64,000 nucleotides of DNA from Sclerotiophoma versabilis (GCA_012274445.1 JAAROD010000090.1:496001-560000); one strand, 5' to 3'. Shown: positions 10,901 to 24,416, counted from the first letter of the stretch. Notes: a model not told the origin generated them from the letters alone. Made by a program: numbers and translations.

Positions 10901-11265
10901 TGTTGCGAGGTGTGACCACTCGCTAGATCGTCCAGTTCGGCTATTGCTCCGGTGCAATTGGGCCGAGGCCGTCTAAGTGGCTGCTGCTACAGCCCGCGAA
11001 ACGTTTCCAGACTGTTGTGGTGGGGTGTGCGAAAATGTACAAGAAGTACTTGCTGGATCCGACATGGGCCTGCTATTGCAGATACGTACTTGTCCGCTTG
11101 GCAAGCTCATTCATTCGGTCCTACATACTTCCAGCGTCGCTGTATTGGGAGGGAATCTGTGTGACTGGGATTGGGTGTGTTGCATATCCGGCCACGGACG
11201 CTGCGCTGGTGGACGGCTGAGAAGCAAGTCTGGTGTTCCTGGGGTTTCGTTCAGTCTGCTTGCGT
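7931..11265. other. Gene-poor stretch with possible coding relics
   Basis: No intact gene was found in 3.3 kb. Around 8450-8812 (plus strand) protein-like stretches occur in two different frames (RIRAQLGALYKREMKMLPKF, then an ATG at 8606 starting MLEVLGGLHFVEDSD), as expected of a decayed gene. Around 8925-8985 a C-x4-C segment reading HLICPNANCPR vaguely recalls a C2H2 finger. A short repeat of CGCGTAATT lies near 10218-10245. The rest shows nothing. Confidence 0.45.
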
Positions 11266-13065
11266 TCACGTCCAGATAGGTGTAGCCACGAACCCGCTGG
11301 TATATCCAGACATTCCATAATTATATGCATGCTCTGAAGGTGCTGCCGCATATGGCGGTAGTAGTGCATTGGCAGGTGAGCCCAATGGTGACGCGTAATT
11401 GCTCGACGCGTAGCTGCTCGAAGGATAGCTACTTGTAGCGTAAGTGCTCGAGCCATAGGCATCCGCTGATGTTCGTGGAACGTCGAGGAACGGGGAGCTT
11501 GGCGTAGAAGACATTCCAGGCGGTAAAAATCCTAGAGGTGAGGGAGCGAAAGCTGGGCTAAGACTGTGGGCCTGACCATAGCTGCCGTATTGTGCGATCT
11601 GGTTCTCTAGATCTAGGTTGATCGTTTCTAGAGCGTAGGACGGCTGCTGCATAGGAGAGACGGCAGTAATGTGTTGCCGCGTCCATTCTCTCCTAGTCTT
11701 ATATGATGAAACCATATCGATGGGATATTGTACCAGATATGACATAGTCTGGATCCTCGAGTCATACCTTGGGTCCTGGTACCCCTGAATAACCGTCACT
11801 ATTTCCTCTAGCGGGAGAAGGGAAAGATCGGACACAAAGACTGAAGCAACTTCCGGGAACATTGGTTCCAAGGCCAGAGCAGTCGCATAGAAATGAGCAA
11901 GGACGCACAGGACATTGACATCTCCGCGCTTAGCAGAAAGAAGAGATATCGGCACCCAAAAGAGCCACTTGCGGAGAGCATAAAGCTGGTTGAACTGCTC
12001 TTCTGGAGTTTGCGCTTGGTTGGATGCCCGCAGCCGGTCGAGGTAGCCTTTCAGTTGATCGACCCATTTTGTCTCCTGATCGTTGCGGCTGAGGTATGGT
12101 TGCATGCGTTGCAAGGAGTTGTGGATATCGGTGAGAGTATTTAATTGCTGTGTACGCGCTTCTTGGGAGACTGGTGTGCTGATAGGGTTCATGAAATGCC
12201 TGTTAGGCATTGGGCTGTGCTCTGCAATGTAATCTGCAAAAAGCGACTCGTGCCTCCAAGGCTGCATGGACTGGATAACGGTCTTCGTACCAGTTACTAG
12301 CGAAGCCCATCCTCTCCAGTCGGTGGCCTGCCAGGCTAGTAGGAGGGACGAAGCCAGGACTGCATCTGAATTCATCTTGGTGAAGCTTGAAATGCCGTCG
12401 TGCAGGCCTTTAAGCGCAATGCTTGCATGGTGGAAAGCGAGATTTCGTGTTTCGGTTGACTGTGAGATCCAGGCGAGGTGGGATGCGGAAAAGGCGAGGA
12501 TGGAATGCATGACGAACGGATGTGAAGCTGCAATGCTCAGAAATCTGTCATCAGTTAGCCACACAAAGCTCTGGGTAGTAGAGTAGCGTCGATGACTCAC
12601 TTGGGCATCATGTCGGCCCACAGGGTCATCTTGGAGGTTCTATTTCTGAACATCTCGTTGGTGATTGAGGAAAGATGATGGATCAAACGGAGGTCGGTCT
12701 TTCCATATGCTCGCCATTGGGGCTGAGGGTAGATTCGAAGTTCAGGAAAGGGAAACTCTCCAGTCTGCTTCCACAGCTCGATAGTAGCCTCGATTTCTGT
12801 GGTCCAGAGAAGATTGGGCTGCTGGGGAGCTTGCGGAGATTCGGGCATCATGGCAGTGGGGCTGTCCATGTAATCGCACCGAACCTGGTGTTTGGTGCAA
12901 TTGCGGCTGTAATCTGTCAGTGCTTAAAAAATTCCAAGCAGGTTCGAAAACCTACCATTGCGGGAACGTCTCATCACAGCGAATATGTCTCCTCTTGCAA
13001 GTCTTGCAGCCCTTTCGGGACTTTGTGTGACTGCGCCTTGAGGGGCCACCGCCTGGTCCAGCCAT
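11266..13065 (-). CDS. Zn2Cys6 transcription factor, Upc2/sterol-uptake-control type
   Basis: Exons (minus): 13065-12956, 12906-12601 and 12544-11266; 564 residues. The 49-nt first intron splits the zinc cluster; the second (56 nt) has the branch site GCTAACTGAC. After splicing the cluster reads C20-x2-C23-x6-C30-x6-C37-x2-C40-x6-C47, flanked by HTKSRKGC and CDYMDSP, a complete Zn2Cys6 DNA-binding domain with the HTKSR lead-in seen in Upc2-like factors. The rest (about 60-400) is the helical fungal regulatory domain (HPFVMHSILAFSASHLAW, WRGWASLVTG). The C-terminus is Ser/Tyr/Ala-rich with repeated SSY/YAS units and is probably an activation region. It stands alone with over 3 kb of gene-poor DNA on each side, so its targets cannot be inferred from neighbours. 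Confidence 0.88.
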
Positions 13066-16000
13066 TGGATGAGTTGGTAGTTTGAAGCTCTTGAGCGAAT
13101 GTGAGAAGTGGACCGCGCAGCGTCCTCGAAGGATTTCGCGTTCGAGTGTTCTGGCGTTGATGTCGAAGTATTCAGTGATTCCCCGGAATACTGGAGATGG
13201 TGAGGGGTGGTGTTGGTGGGGGCTGAGTATATGCAGGCTGCAAGTACTGGTAGGCGAACTGTTGAAGCGAGAGTAATGTGGTCGTAGACCGGTGACAGGG
13301 TGGTGTTCTGGAGGCTGGAGGCCGGAACAGTTTGCTGATATATACCGCAGAGCGCAGATGGGAAGCTTAGACAAATCTAGGGCTGAGAAGTATTGACGCA
13401 GAGCTAGCGAGGCCCCGGCGGAGGTGCGACAGGACGAAGTGACAGCGGAAAAAGGTCAAGAGTATGCAACGTGCCCCCTGCAGGATTGCCGGCCCATACC
13501 TCCTTGGGACAACGAGCACTTGGGCGGAAGTAGCACGCTAGAGCAGCTAGAGCTCGGTTCCAAAGAGTCCTGGGGACGTCAGAAACGGAGCCAACCACGG
13601 TTAGAGTGTGATAGCGTCCACACAAATAGCAGTGACGCCACGAGCGGCGGAAGGGGACCTGTGTGGCAGCCGGTACAGACGGCGTGACGGGAGAGGCTAG
13701 TGAAGCGTGCGGGAGCTACAGCCAACAATGGAGCGACTGATTCACCGCTGGCCGGTGCTCGAGGCACATGCTCGTATGGCATAGCCCCCAGTGTAACTCC
13801 TGTAACGATTAGGCTCTATCCGGGATGTTGGATCCTTCCTGTTTGAGCAGCGATACCCAGGTTTGGCACAGCCGGTGGTGTTGCTGTCCCTGAGCAGCAA
13901 AGTGCTTCAGGAACTTCAGGAATGAAAGCTTACTGTGAGCGAGCAGCAGGGCAAGCCCGGGCCGCACAGTGAACGTCTCTGCCCGCCGCCGGCCGACTAC
14001 TGGGGGTGGCCCCTCTTTGGGTAACCCCCCCTGTCGTCTGTATGGAGACAGGCGATTTGGTTGGGCGTGCGGATGCCATGGATGCGCACACAGTAGGTGC
14101 TTCTGCCGATGAGCAGCAAAGACCAACCACCAGCGCGCAGACCGGAGGCCCTAATTCAGTGAACGGCCCAAAACCCACGGGCCGTGTGATGCGGTGGAGG
14201 TGATCGGCCTCAGCAGTGAGAGGGGGTGTGCGATGAGCGGCAGGCAAAGACGAGCGGACCAGCTCCTGGCAGAGCGGGCATCCAGAAATCGCCACTCCAG
14301 GAGAGCCGGTAGCAATGGTGTCGCATGGAGACCAGGTAGAGTCGCAGCAAGCAATTCACTCAATTCACCCAATTCACTGCTCGCTCTGGAGTGGGCGAAT
14401 CAGACGATGGAAGCCCGCAGCAAAGTTGATGGCGCTAGCATCCAAAGCCGCTTAGGCTGGCGCAAGTGCCGGGCCTTGAGGTTATTTTTGGCTGCTTGTG
14501 CGCCGTGCTTGGCCGCTGCTCTACCAAATCACAAGACAGCAGCATTCGCTCGTCTTCACGCGATGTTGCCTTTGAAGCAATGATGATGGTATCCTGCATT
14601 GACCGTCATTGCAATGTCACTCGAACCCACGGTCTTGTCGATCCCTGCGCTGCGCTGATGCCCTCGGTTTGGAGCTGCATCCATGGGCTTGTACTGGTAC
14701 AGGCCTCCAAATTGGCAGTACCAGAAGGATTGGCTAGAAAGGGTATTCAGCTACACATCTCCGTCCACCGGGGTATAGCCTATGTCTTGCCCGGCAGCCA
14801 AAACTACAAGTATAGGCGAGCCACTGCATTGGATCTGCACATGTGCACATTGTGCCGTGCAACAAGACGCTGTAGGTACAAGATCGTGTGGAAGCCCTCC
14901 AACGCATCGGAGTCGGCTCCCGCTGCAAGGCTGTCAGGCTCCTGCACTACAGTCACGCTGTTCTTGTCCATCGGGGACGCTTATACTCAGTGGAGCAGTG
15001 AGCAGCAGACACGAGGTAAGATATGCCGTACTTAGAACAAGGCGCTGACGGCCAATACTCCGCGATACCAAAGAAAGACCGAGGCACGGTAGCAATATCT
15101 GCAATGACCTGGCAGGTGCGTAACAGCAAGCACAGGCGACAGAATATGTAGGCTAATCACAGGTGAGGCTATTCCCTAGCCTATTCTTAGAGATAAACTC
15201 TTTTAAGCTTGTTACCTGCGTCGGCGTGCGTCTAGGGTAACCCATGCCATGTCTGGGGTGTGGCTAGGGTTGCGAGAAACTTCTCCATTCCTTCCGTCTG
15301 ACCCTGCGTCCTCCTGATGGCCAGCGTTGCAGAGGCGACAAAGCTGAGAAGCAGCACAACAAACACATACCATATCTGCACGCAAGCCACCCGATTGCCA
15401 GCAATACTCTATCCTCAGAGTCCACCCAATCCACCAGCATGCTCTAAATAAGTGCGACCCTGCTCTACCGCCGGCGCGGCCAATTACCTCTTTTAGGATC
15501 GTGTCAGGCTACACAACACACACACACACACACACACATCCTTCCACGATCTTTCCACCACACGACGGGCTTTAGCGCGGAGTGCTTTATCCGATGTTCA
15601 CCCTCCTCATGTTTGAAATCTGTCTTGTCCTGGGCCAGCCGCTCCGATCCTTACGCTCGTTCCATGAAACAGATCACCGGCTGTCGAGTCGAATATAGTA
15701 ATACGTTACCTTTCACTTTGTTCATAGCTGCTCCGAATCCCCACAGCGCACACAGCGATCACCATTGAAAAATTTGAGAGGCGCTATTTGTCAAGCTCGG
15801 TCATCCCGCTGCGCTGCAGGGCGCATATGCTGCCGGCACACCTTGACAGAACCCCAGATAAAGAGGAGCCGGGTGATCTTGGGTGGTAGTCTTCAACAGT
15901 GAACACTCTGACACCATACCTGATGTTATAATTATAGCCGGTGGTTCCACGTTCCTCGCGTGGTCTGGAACATGGATGCTCCTTTCGTTCTCACGAACCA

Positions 16001-17956
16001 CGATAGGTTCGACTGCGCAGGAAGCAGCTCAGGGGAGAAACAAGTACTGTTACAGCCTCATGTAATGTTGACAACCTGTTTCTGACATGCGCATAAGGAT
16101 TACCTGCATGGCTCGCTTGGTGCTGAACATGGATGATCCCGTGGTGCCAGTTGTGAGCCGCATGAGCCGCATGACAACAACATCCACAGGGCCCTCGGTA
16201 AGATTTCACCGAAGCTTCATGAATCTCAAACGATGCAAGAGATGAACAGAATCTCGTCTTAGTTTCCATGTTTCCAACTCTATCCAATCTTCTTTAATCA
16301 CACAAAGAAAATAGCCTGCAGTCAACGTCGTCGTTGAGATGCCCTTGCATCTATGTTGAGCAAGTTCAGCCGAGGCTGCTTGAGCAGAATAGTTGCGGCT
16401 TCCTCCGCCTCAGCGAGATTTGCGACAAACCACATAAACATCAAATTGCGACCTTCAAGACGCCGGCCTCTCTCATGTCCAAACGAGAACGAGTTGTGAT
16501 AACATGCAGTAGTCATACGATTTCATCGGGAGTTGGTAGGCTCGCGGCAACTATGCAGCAAGGTAGCTTGGAAATGGCAAGGTCAACGCAGCCGTTCGCT
16601 GATCGCGTTACGGTACCTCCCATCGTTAGCACCTGCAATTCATCGCTACCGATCGAGTAACCTCCCGAACGTCTCAATGTGGCATGTGACAAAAAAAACT
16701 AACATTACGCATTCTAGAACACAGCTGAGAAAACCTCCTTCCTTTCAGTCAAGTACAAACGAGAACGAAGGCAAGGCGACAATGTGCTTGCAACCCTCAA
16801 GTATGACATCATCTTGCCATGTACAAAACTTCGCACAAGCATGCCACCCACCCACCCACCCACCACAGTAGTCCCTGCAGCACGGCGGCAAGAAGTGTAT
16901 CGCCGAAGGCTAAACCACTTGCTCGGAAACCGCGCAGACCGAGCCGGGCACGCCGTCGGAACTCATCCCGTTCGCCGCCGCGCTGCTGGAAAGGGCTTCG
17001 TTGCATTAGAACCTTCTGTCTCGCAAAACTGGAGACAGCCGTGCTGGAAGCTGCTCTACGGTGAAACATGGCCGACGGTGAAGCAGTGAGTAATATTACT
17101 TGGTGTGACGAGATTCCTCGCACTCCCAAAAAAATAAGTGACCTTGTGCAAGTAACACTACGTAACAACACGTAACAACAATGCAAATTACTGAGATTCT
17201 AAGATAAAAGAGATGTAGAGACGATCTTGTTTTGTTATCTGGTATCTTTCCCAAATTATCAAACTGTCATTGTAATGTGTTCTCGTAGTAAAAAGAACTT
17301 CTTAGTGTTTGCAGCAGGTTTAGGTGTTTACATGTGCTATTGCCTACAATATAGTAGAAATAGATGCAAAACCACAAAACCACTCTTCTAAAAAGGCGCA
17401 AAAAATCAAGTGTCATTATAGACGTTTCTTGGTGTTGTAGCAGGAGCTGTGTGGGTGGTGCTGGAAATCTGCTGGATTTGGCAAGCGGCCGTTTTTGTCA
17501 CCCAGTTGGCACGCTCGCTATACGGCCGCTCGAAAAGAAATTGCAGTTCTACCTACAGCTATACTAAAGGCTACGGATAACGGTGTGTGGTGTTGCAACC
17601 AACAAAGTGATAGAAACGCCGATGAATGATACGCTGCTGCACGCAAGCTAACCCCGTGAGCATGATAACATGGCCCGTTCGAAGTGGTTGAGAAGCCCAC
17701 CTATGTAGCAAGAAGTCGCTGAAAAATGTCTATAGATGCCGAACCCCCTTTGTCGTTCGTAAATGCTCATTGCTCATTCCTCCTGCTTGTAGTACTTGCT
17801 CTGCCCAGTTGCCCAGTTGCGCTGCTTTTGGTATCCTCCTCTTCCTCTAAGTATTCATCATCAATCCAACGCCGGCTCACATATAAAGAGATTGTGCATG
17901 CCTTCCCTCAACTCAAGAGAAATTCGCCATGTCGATATCAGCATACATTTGCTGGA
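13066..17956. other. Gene-poor stretch (4.9 kb)
   Basis: No intact gene was recognised on either strand. It holds a CA microsatellite (15516-15538), a CCCA run near 16848-16866 and an A/T-rich patch around 17100-17420. On the minus strand at about 15378-15235 a possible terminal exon after a CAG acceptor has a hydrophobic stretch (IWYVFVVLLLSFVASATLA) and ends in TAG, but no upstream exons could be joined. Many short open frames exist and all look like chance. Confidence 0.45.
15516..15538. repeat. CA dinucleotide microsatellite
   Basis: An almost pure CA run of about 23 nt in gene-poor DNA. Confidence 0.9.
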
Positions 17957-20878
17957 TTAGGCGCTATACAGCTCACGGAAGGTGGCTTGCTGGTCACCAG
18001 GTAGGCCATTGAGGAAGCTATCAAAATCCGAGATCATGCTCTTATACTGCTGGACGATCTGTATGTAGTGTTAGTACTGTGAACAGTCGTGTGATCGATG
18101 TCACTCACCTGCTTGAATGTCTCGCGACACTGCTGACCAGATGGTCCGGTAACAAAGTTCCGATCAGCGGAGGCCATCAAGCTGAAGAACTCAAGAAGAG
18201 ACTGTTCCATAGCGCCGGGGTTTGCCAAGACAATTTGCATGAACCCAGTAAGGGCATGGCCCTTCTCGTCGTTCCATGTGACCTTGCTGATGGCTCGCAA
18301 GAAGGCAGGCGCAATCTGAGCAAGATGCATCGAAAGGTAATGCGCACAACCTATCCCAAGCCGACCAAGTGCGATTGCAGCGTTCTCGTTGAGCGACTCA
18401 GGCACCTTGCTGTCGAAGAGTATTGTGCCTATCTTCTGGAGTAGTCTCTCAGCGTACGGTTGCATCCCTTCCTTCTGCTGCATTGCAATCTCCCCGACCG
18501 ACCAGCAAGCATTGTTGATGACCGAGTATCCAGACTCGTCATGACCAACATGAGCTGGAGAAACCTCAAGTTGAACAATGAGGATTTCCAGGATAGCAGG
18601 CAGGCAAGGTTGCAATTGCTCGAAGACGCATATGGCACAGTCACCGAGTAAAGCATAGGCTGACTGTCTTACATCGTTGTTGGAGTCGCTCATGCAGATG
18701 GCCAGCAGCTGGAAGAAGTTCGGGGTTCCAGCAACTAATTGAGCGCTGTCCTGTGCAGGCAGAGCTTGGATCATTGCACTGAGAAGGTCCACGGCGGTAA
18801 TGAGGAAATCCTTGTCAGGGACCTCAAGACTTGGGTTCTCAGTGGCCATTTGACTTTCTTGGAGATTCCGGTGAATGATGCTGATGCATCTCGCAAAGAC
18901 ACCGCCTGCATACTGGGAGAACTTACGGTCGAGCGCAGTTGCGACGTAAGACAGACATTCCAGTAGAGGTATGACCTCTCTCGAGTGGTCTGAAACCTTG
19001 TTCCAGCGTTGAAGAAGTGCCGGCATGAGCATGGCAACAAGTTCGTCTTGCGCAAGTGCCGGTCCAACGTGTTCAGCAAGTGTCTGAACACAGTCGTATA
19101 GAATGTACATGTTTTTGTCCTTGTACATGGCAAAGCACTGAATGAATTGACGGACAATAACAGGACAGTATTCAGACAGCTGGGTGTTCGCTTTTTCCTC
19201 GAGGTGTGCAAAAGCTGATGCCGCAGCTTCTTGTACACCCTTGTTGCTGTCGAGCATCTTCTTCAAAATACCATCCATGACAGGTTCGAAGTATTGCTGT
19301 TTTCCAGCCGGATCGAGACGCGCTGCCCATCCAGAGTACCGCCCAAGAGTCCAACATGTGATTTTTCGGACGACGGGCTTTGGATCCTGAAGAAGTGTAA
19401 TGAGATAGGGTGTGAGCATAGGAAGATGGGGCTGCACCACATGCATGCAGCCGTCAGCGATGGCACCGAGAGCAAGAACCGCAGACTCTCTGTTGGGCCA
19501 TTCAGCGTGGTTGAGGTTGCTTGTAAGGTAAGGCAGCGTCGCCTCGAAGACAGCCTCATGGAAAACTCCGGCAAGTACATCTAATGCTGCGGCTGAGCAT
19601 TTTCGCAAGTTCCATGCATCCTCTGGGTCGCCAAACGAATCGTCGTCATCGAAGTCTTCGATCTCGCCGTCGCTGAGATCGTCGTCGCTAGCAGTTCCAC
19701 CATTGGTGAGAACGGTCTCGCCGTTGGCGTTGGTTGTCATCCGCCCGGACTTGCTCGAAGCGAAGTTTGGCCGGATGTCCTGCTCTCGGTCGTCGACGTT
19801 GTAGTCCTCCTCTTCGCCCTCGAGACGCAAGACGTCATCTTCACTGTAGACCATACTCTCCAGAAGTACGGGTACGATCTTGGCCAGGTAAGGACCGAGA
19901 TGATCGCGCATTCTTTCATCCTCCGCAACGCAAAGCCAGAACTCGGCAGCGTCCAAAGCCAATTCCTCGTCGTCCTTGCTGCGTTGCTGTGCAACCATAT
20001 AGTCGACAAGTCCACTCATGTGTGGCACCATCTTCTCTGGTGCGATGTCTGCAACATGGACAAATGCTCGACAGACCTGCTTCCTAACGTCTTCACTGGA
20101 ATCGCTCGCGATAGAGAATAGCTGTTGCATCAAGACGTCAATGTTAGAAAGTACAACCTGAAGTTTGTCGGGGATGAAAACGTTGATCGCCGCTATGGCA
20201 TCGGCGCGTACCCGAGGAACTGGGCTTGTAGTAAGCTCCAAAAGCTTGGGGAAGACGAAGCTCAACGGCCGTTGACCCTGGTATTCCTTGTCCAGCGCTT
20301 TCCTGTGATCTTCGCAGATTTTTAGCAAGGCGCTCATACCACCTTCCTGTGCCTGAACGGAAACGTTGCCGTTCGTATTGCTGACGATGTTGACCAAGTC
20401 CGAGAGAATTTGAGGCCAGCCCATGATGCCGCCTTGCCGCACAACCTCAGTGATGACGTTTCCAGCGTAGAGACGCATCTGTTTGTTCGAGTCTTGCAGC
20501 CCTACCATAACGATGTTCTTTATGTAGCTCTTGGTGGTCTCATCCATAGTCTTCAACGATGTCTTGACATCGTTCTTCAGCATGATGGCTGCTGCAGCGC
20601 GCGCTTGGAAATACAATGTGCCATCCATATCGACACCTGACGGAGGCTCGCTGCTTGAGAAAAGGTATGCTAGATACTTGTCGAAATCAGGCGAGGCCCT
20701 AGCTGTCCTGAGCATCTGTGAAGCCCTTAAAGTCAGCGCAACTACTCGAGATGAGGTGTAAACGGGGTCGACGAACAAGTTCAGCATTCTTGCGTGCAGT
20801 CACATCGTGACCACCGAGCGAGTCCTTTAGGCACTGCGCCAGCTGCCGTAATGTCTGTTCCTCAGGTTGCCACGACAT
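17957..20878 (-). CDS. KAP104: Importin beta-2 / transportin (Kap104)
   Basis: Exons (minus): 20878-20777, 20715-18109 and 18058-17957; 936 residues, close to yeast Kap104 (918). It starts MSWQPEEQTLRQLAQCLKDS, and the last exon supplies the family-like C-terminus (IVQQYKSMISDFDSFLNG). The body is a continuous array of HEAT repeats. A long acidic loop (about 330-395, ending DDDDSFGDPEDAW) precedes WNLRKCSAAALDVLAG, the hallmark arrangement of transportin, where the loop helps Ran-driven cargo release. Kap104 imports PY-NLS cargoes such as hnRNP-type RNA-binding proteins. Introns are 61 nt (GTTCGT donor, somewhat weak) and 50 nt. Kap121/Pse1 and Kap95 are excluded by the transportin-specific block after the acidic loop. 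Confidence 0.93.
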
Positions 20879-22949
20879 CGTGGGAAACAATCTGGTGTAT
20901 GTTGCGGGGACCAAGTCGGACTCTGCTACGCTATGCGATTTCGATATAGTTCTTCAAACGGACAGGTACCGCGCTTCGAGAGCGAAGGCGATGAGGGGGT
21001 AGGTGTTCGTGGTGGCGCCTAAAGCTGGTTCTGTGGGTGCAGCATGGTTAGCTCTTGCCGTGCGCATAACGAGACCGATGCAATAAACTGGCGGAGGGTA
21101 TGCAGATGCGGACGTACCAGCTCCTGGTGTCGGTGCGTTTTACAAGGCCACAATCATTTTGAAGTCTTACAAAAGTCGAGTAGTCTAGAGAAATTTTGGT
21201 GTGCGTTGCCGTTGCAGGTTTGCTTGTAGAATGACGCGGGGGGACGGCAGCGTGCAGCGTTGGAGGGGCACCAAGAGGCAAGGCCTGGGGCTATTGTGCG
21301 CTGCGAGAACGCAACAGTAAGAACGGGCCTATGGTGCGATAAGAAGCGCAGGTGAAGACAGTGCAGAACAGGCGGTATCTGAGGGCGACGACGTGTTACT
21401 TCCTCGAGCTGTATGCCCTGCGGGCAGAAATGTTAAGCCCTGGCGTGCGCCGACCCACACTCCCTGATTGGATTAGGTAGGTGAATCAGCTACCAAACAT
21501 GTGCCAGCTGCTACTCATCATTTCTGCCACACCGCCTGCACCCTAGACAAACCTCAGTCGCCTTTCGCAGTGCTATTGCACGTACAGCAGTGTTAGGCAG
21601 CGTAGGGCTCACTGAGCGGCGATGACAGATTTGACGTGTAGATTGCACGTTACACCGCGCCTGCACTGTCACCCAAGCTCTGATCGAGTCTCTGACCCCA
21701 TGTGGACCCTTCAGAACTTCAGCGCATTCTCTCTCTTCCTCTCTCTGAAAGTGGTCAATGTCTGTTGGTAGCATACAATCTTTCGGGGTCTTAGTGGTTT
21801 GACTTCGCATGTCTTGTCCCTGATGGGATTTGTAGCAGGTGCAAGAGTGGTTACAGTCAGGGAGAAAACGACAAAAGAGCGTTATGCGCAACAAACGAAC
21901 ACATCAAAGCGTATGAATGAGCGTTATGTACTCTCTCCTACTTTAGTCGGTACCTCTGGATGTGGCAGAGCCCCGTCACATCGATATTCATGCATGGTCA
22001 CACAACGACGGTCAATTCCACCAGCAACGTCCTAATTGAGGCAGCTTTCTCCCGTTGACACGATGATGCTTCCCGTCCATAGTTGCAGCATTTCAATGAG
22101 CGCCTGCAGCTTGAAAGCACGAGATGGACGCATCATCCTAAAAGCATGGTGAAGTTTGGTTGTTGAGTCGTTGAGCCGCTTGTCTAAGCTTGCCCAATGT
22201 TGTAACATTTCTGCATTTGCACAGAGCCTGAGAATAAGCCATAGCACCGCTTTGGTTAATTCCAGGCTGGGTGCGCTGTCCTTACAACAAGGCGCCAAGC
22301 AGCATGCTCAAGACATGCTACCGAGCACACCGCTGGCAGTAAATCTCTCGACAAGTTTCAGGGGAGCTTTCTGTCTCTTGCTGATGGACTGAGGGCACTA
22401 TCTGGCCATATCGAGTACAGTACCCTAGGCGTGACTACCATCAGTCCCTCAGTCATTCTTACGAGGTTGCAGTAGAAAGCAACAAGAATTATATCTTGGC
22501 CATCAATCTCTAGTCCACGAAACATGTTACAGCTGCATATGCCAATGGAACGCTCGACGAGACCCACTTGCTACTCAATGCATGACTTGTTACGCTACCA
22601 GTGCGTCGTGATAGGATGGTTGCGGTGCTTTGCCCATATCAACGGCTCACTGAAGCTCGTGCAAGTGTCTTCGCTGTTCAGTAGGGCCACTGTATTCTAC
22701 AGAACGTGTCGAACGTCGGCTTGTTCGTATCATCGTTGACGAGGTGTGACGAGGTGTTTCGAGGGTTGGACGACTCTGTATTGGAAACAGAACAAGACAT
22801 GCGGGCAACAGTTCGAGTGATAAGGGTGACTGCGCTGGATGATAGCCAACCACATCTATCACGTAGATGTGGCTCTTGCAGCGATCTCGCAAACTTTCCT
22901 ACAAGCAATCAATGTGGTACCTTGCACAAAGCAAGCAGCCTTCATGTGC
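20879..22949. other. Intergenic, no gene recognised
   Basis: Upstream of Kap104. Short open frames occur on both strands. On the minus strand 22298-22032 reads somewhat protein-like (LTKAVLWLILRLCANAEMLQ, KLHHAFRMMRPSRAFKLQ), possibly part of the same decayed gene as the next entry, but no start or splice structure could be built. Confidence 0.4.
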
Positions 22950-23823
22950 CGGGTGTTGGGTTGCCTTGTTGATATGGTTTCACCGTGACGTCGATACTGA
23001 AGTTTAGTACTTCTATCAAAAGGGCTCTTAATGCATGTAGTAGGTGCTCGGTCACTGTCTTGCCTGACGGCCTGACGCTAAAGCACAGCAAGCCAAGTCT
23101 CAGCGTCAATGATGACATTTCGAGGCTCAAAGTCGACAAAACCAGCCCGTTAGTAAAGTGGAGTTGGGACATAGGAACTGCCAGCATCATGTACATGGAC
23201 CCGAGAAGCTAGCGATACTGCAAGGCTGACATTTAGTCTCAGCCACTGTGCACGCAGCACGACCTTGAAAAGTGATATGTAAATCGGGTTCGAGGCTGCG
23301 AGCCACATCAAAGGCGAGAAGTTGTGTGCATCTCCAGAGCTGACGACTGGTAGTCTTGAACGTGTTGTGGGCTTCCAGCTGCGGAGATACCTCAATATTT
23401 GGTCTATCAAAACAGCACGCCCAGGCGCGCAAGCACCTTGAAGTATCTACTCGCACAATCATGCACGGGGATGTCAGCAATACCCGCTGCTAAGGTCTGT
23501 AACAACGCTCTGACAGAGCGCCTATTGTTAGGTCGCGACTCAAGGCGGCTCTGCGACGTGGTGTTTCAAGTTGTGCTGTCTCAAGCGGACAACTGGATGC
23601 CTCAAAGAACAAGGCAGAGCCTCCCGCGCGTCTACCATGGTACGCGTCTGCAGGAGGAGAGCAAAACGTGGCACAAGCCCAATCTCGTGCTGCAAGGTGC
23701 ATTGCGCGGGTCAAAGCAAGGAATATCAAATCATCGAATAGTGTCTGCGTTGTCTCCTGAGATGCATCGCAAAGTCGCAGTAGTTCGTCTTTTATGAGGC
23801 CTGGATCATTGGGGCGAAACTAC
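22950..23823 (-). pseudogene. Decayed protein-coding gene, family uncertain
   Basis: From 23823 the minus strand is open for over 110 codons with clear protein-like sequence (PGLIKDELLRLCDASQETTQ, FDDLIFLALTRAMHLAARDW, GGSALFFEASSCPLETAQL) and begins just after a TAG that could be an intron acceptor. Downstream the coding signal jumps between frames (IPVHDCASRYFKVLARLGVLF, then either DRPNIEVSPQLEAHNTFK or the overlapping DQILRYLRSWKPTTRSRL), so frame is lost more than once. The block around GSALFFEASSCPLETAQL resembles an ankyrin repeat, but only weakly. No intact start is visible. I call it a relic rather than a gene because of these frame changes. Confidence 0.4.
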
Positions 23824-24416
23824 GGCTATGCGGTTCGAGAACTGACCGCTTCCGGTGGACGTTCAGCGCGCTGATACACTTGTTGGCGGACTAGGCTGAG
23901 GCTCTCTCTACCGCTCCTCTGTGCATTCTCGCTACTTCTCTCTTGCACCGCTCAATCCGTCGATCGCCGGTAGCTCGGAATCCCCGGCAGTGTTGCGGAT
24001 CATTCAGGCCTGACGCCAGGACATAAGCTGCGACGCTCGTTGGCGGAGGTGGCAAAGCAGGCAAGACCAGGACCAGCCAAGCAGACAAGTCTCACGCAGA
24101 AGCCGTTCACGACTAGTCACGACACACAACACTCGCCGGATCACCCATCTTCTCTGCTCCCACGCCGTCGCATTCCTCCTACCGACGAGCGCACTCCAGC
24201 CTCGTCCTCTATATCGCTATCTCGTCGCCGGCGACCCCCGCGGACCTACTTGCGTCACCAACCACTTTCGATCCCCGCCGCTGAGTCGACGCATCGTCAG
24301 AGCGGGCTCCTTCACCAACACCACGAACGTCGCTGCGCCTGCTGGCAGTGCCTTTTCCCTCGTCGCAGCCCCGCCGCTGTTGAACAGCACCGGCTGCAGA
24401 CACGTCGCGCGCTACC

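Noticed and set aside
12569..12600. 32-nt intron in the Zn2Cys6 gene
   Set aside because: Too short for fungal splicing. A downstream acceptor with a good branch site (GCTAACTGACAG region) gives a 56-nt intron and a better junction (MMPKFLSIAASHPF).
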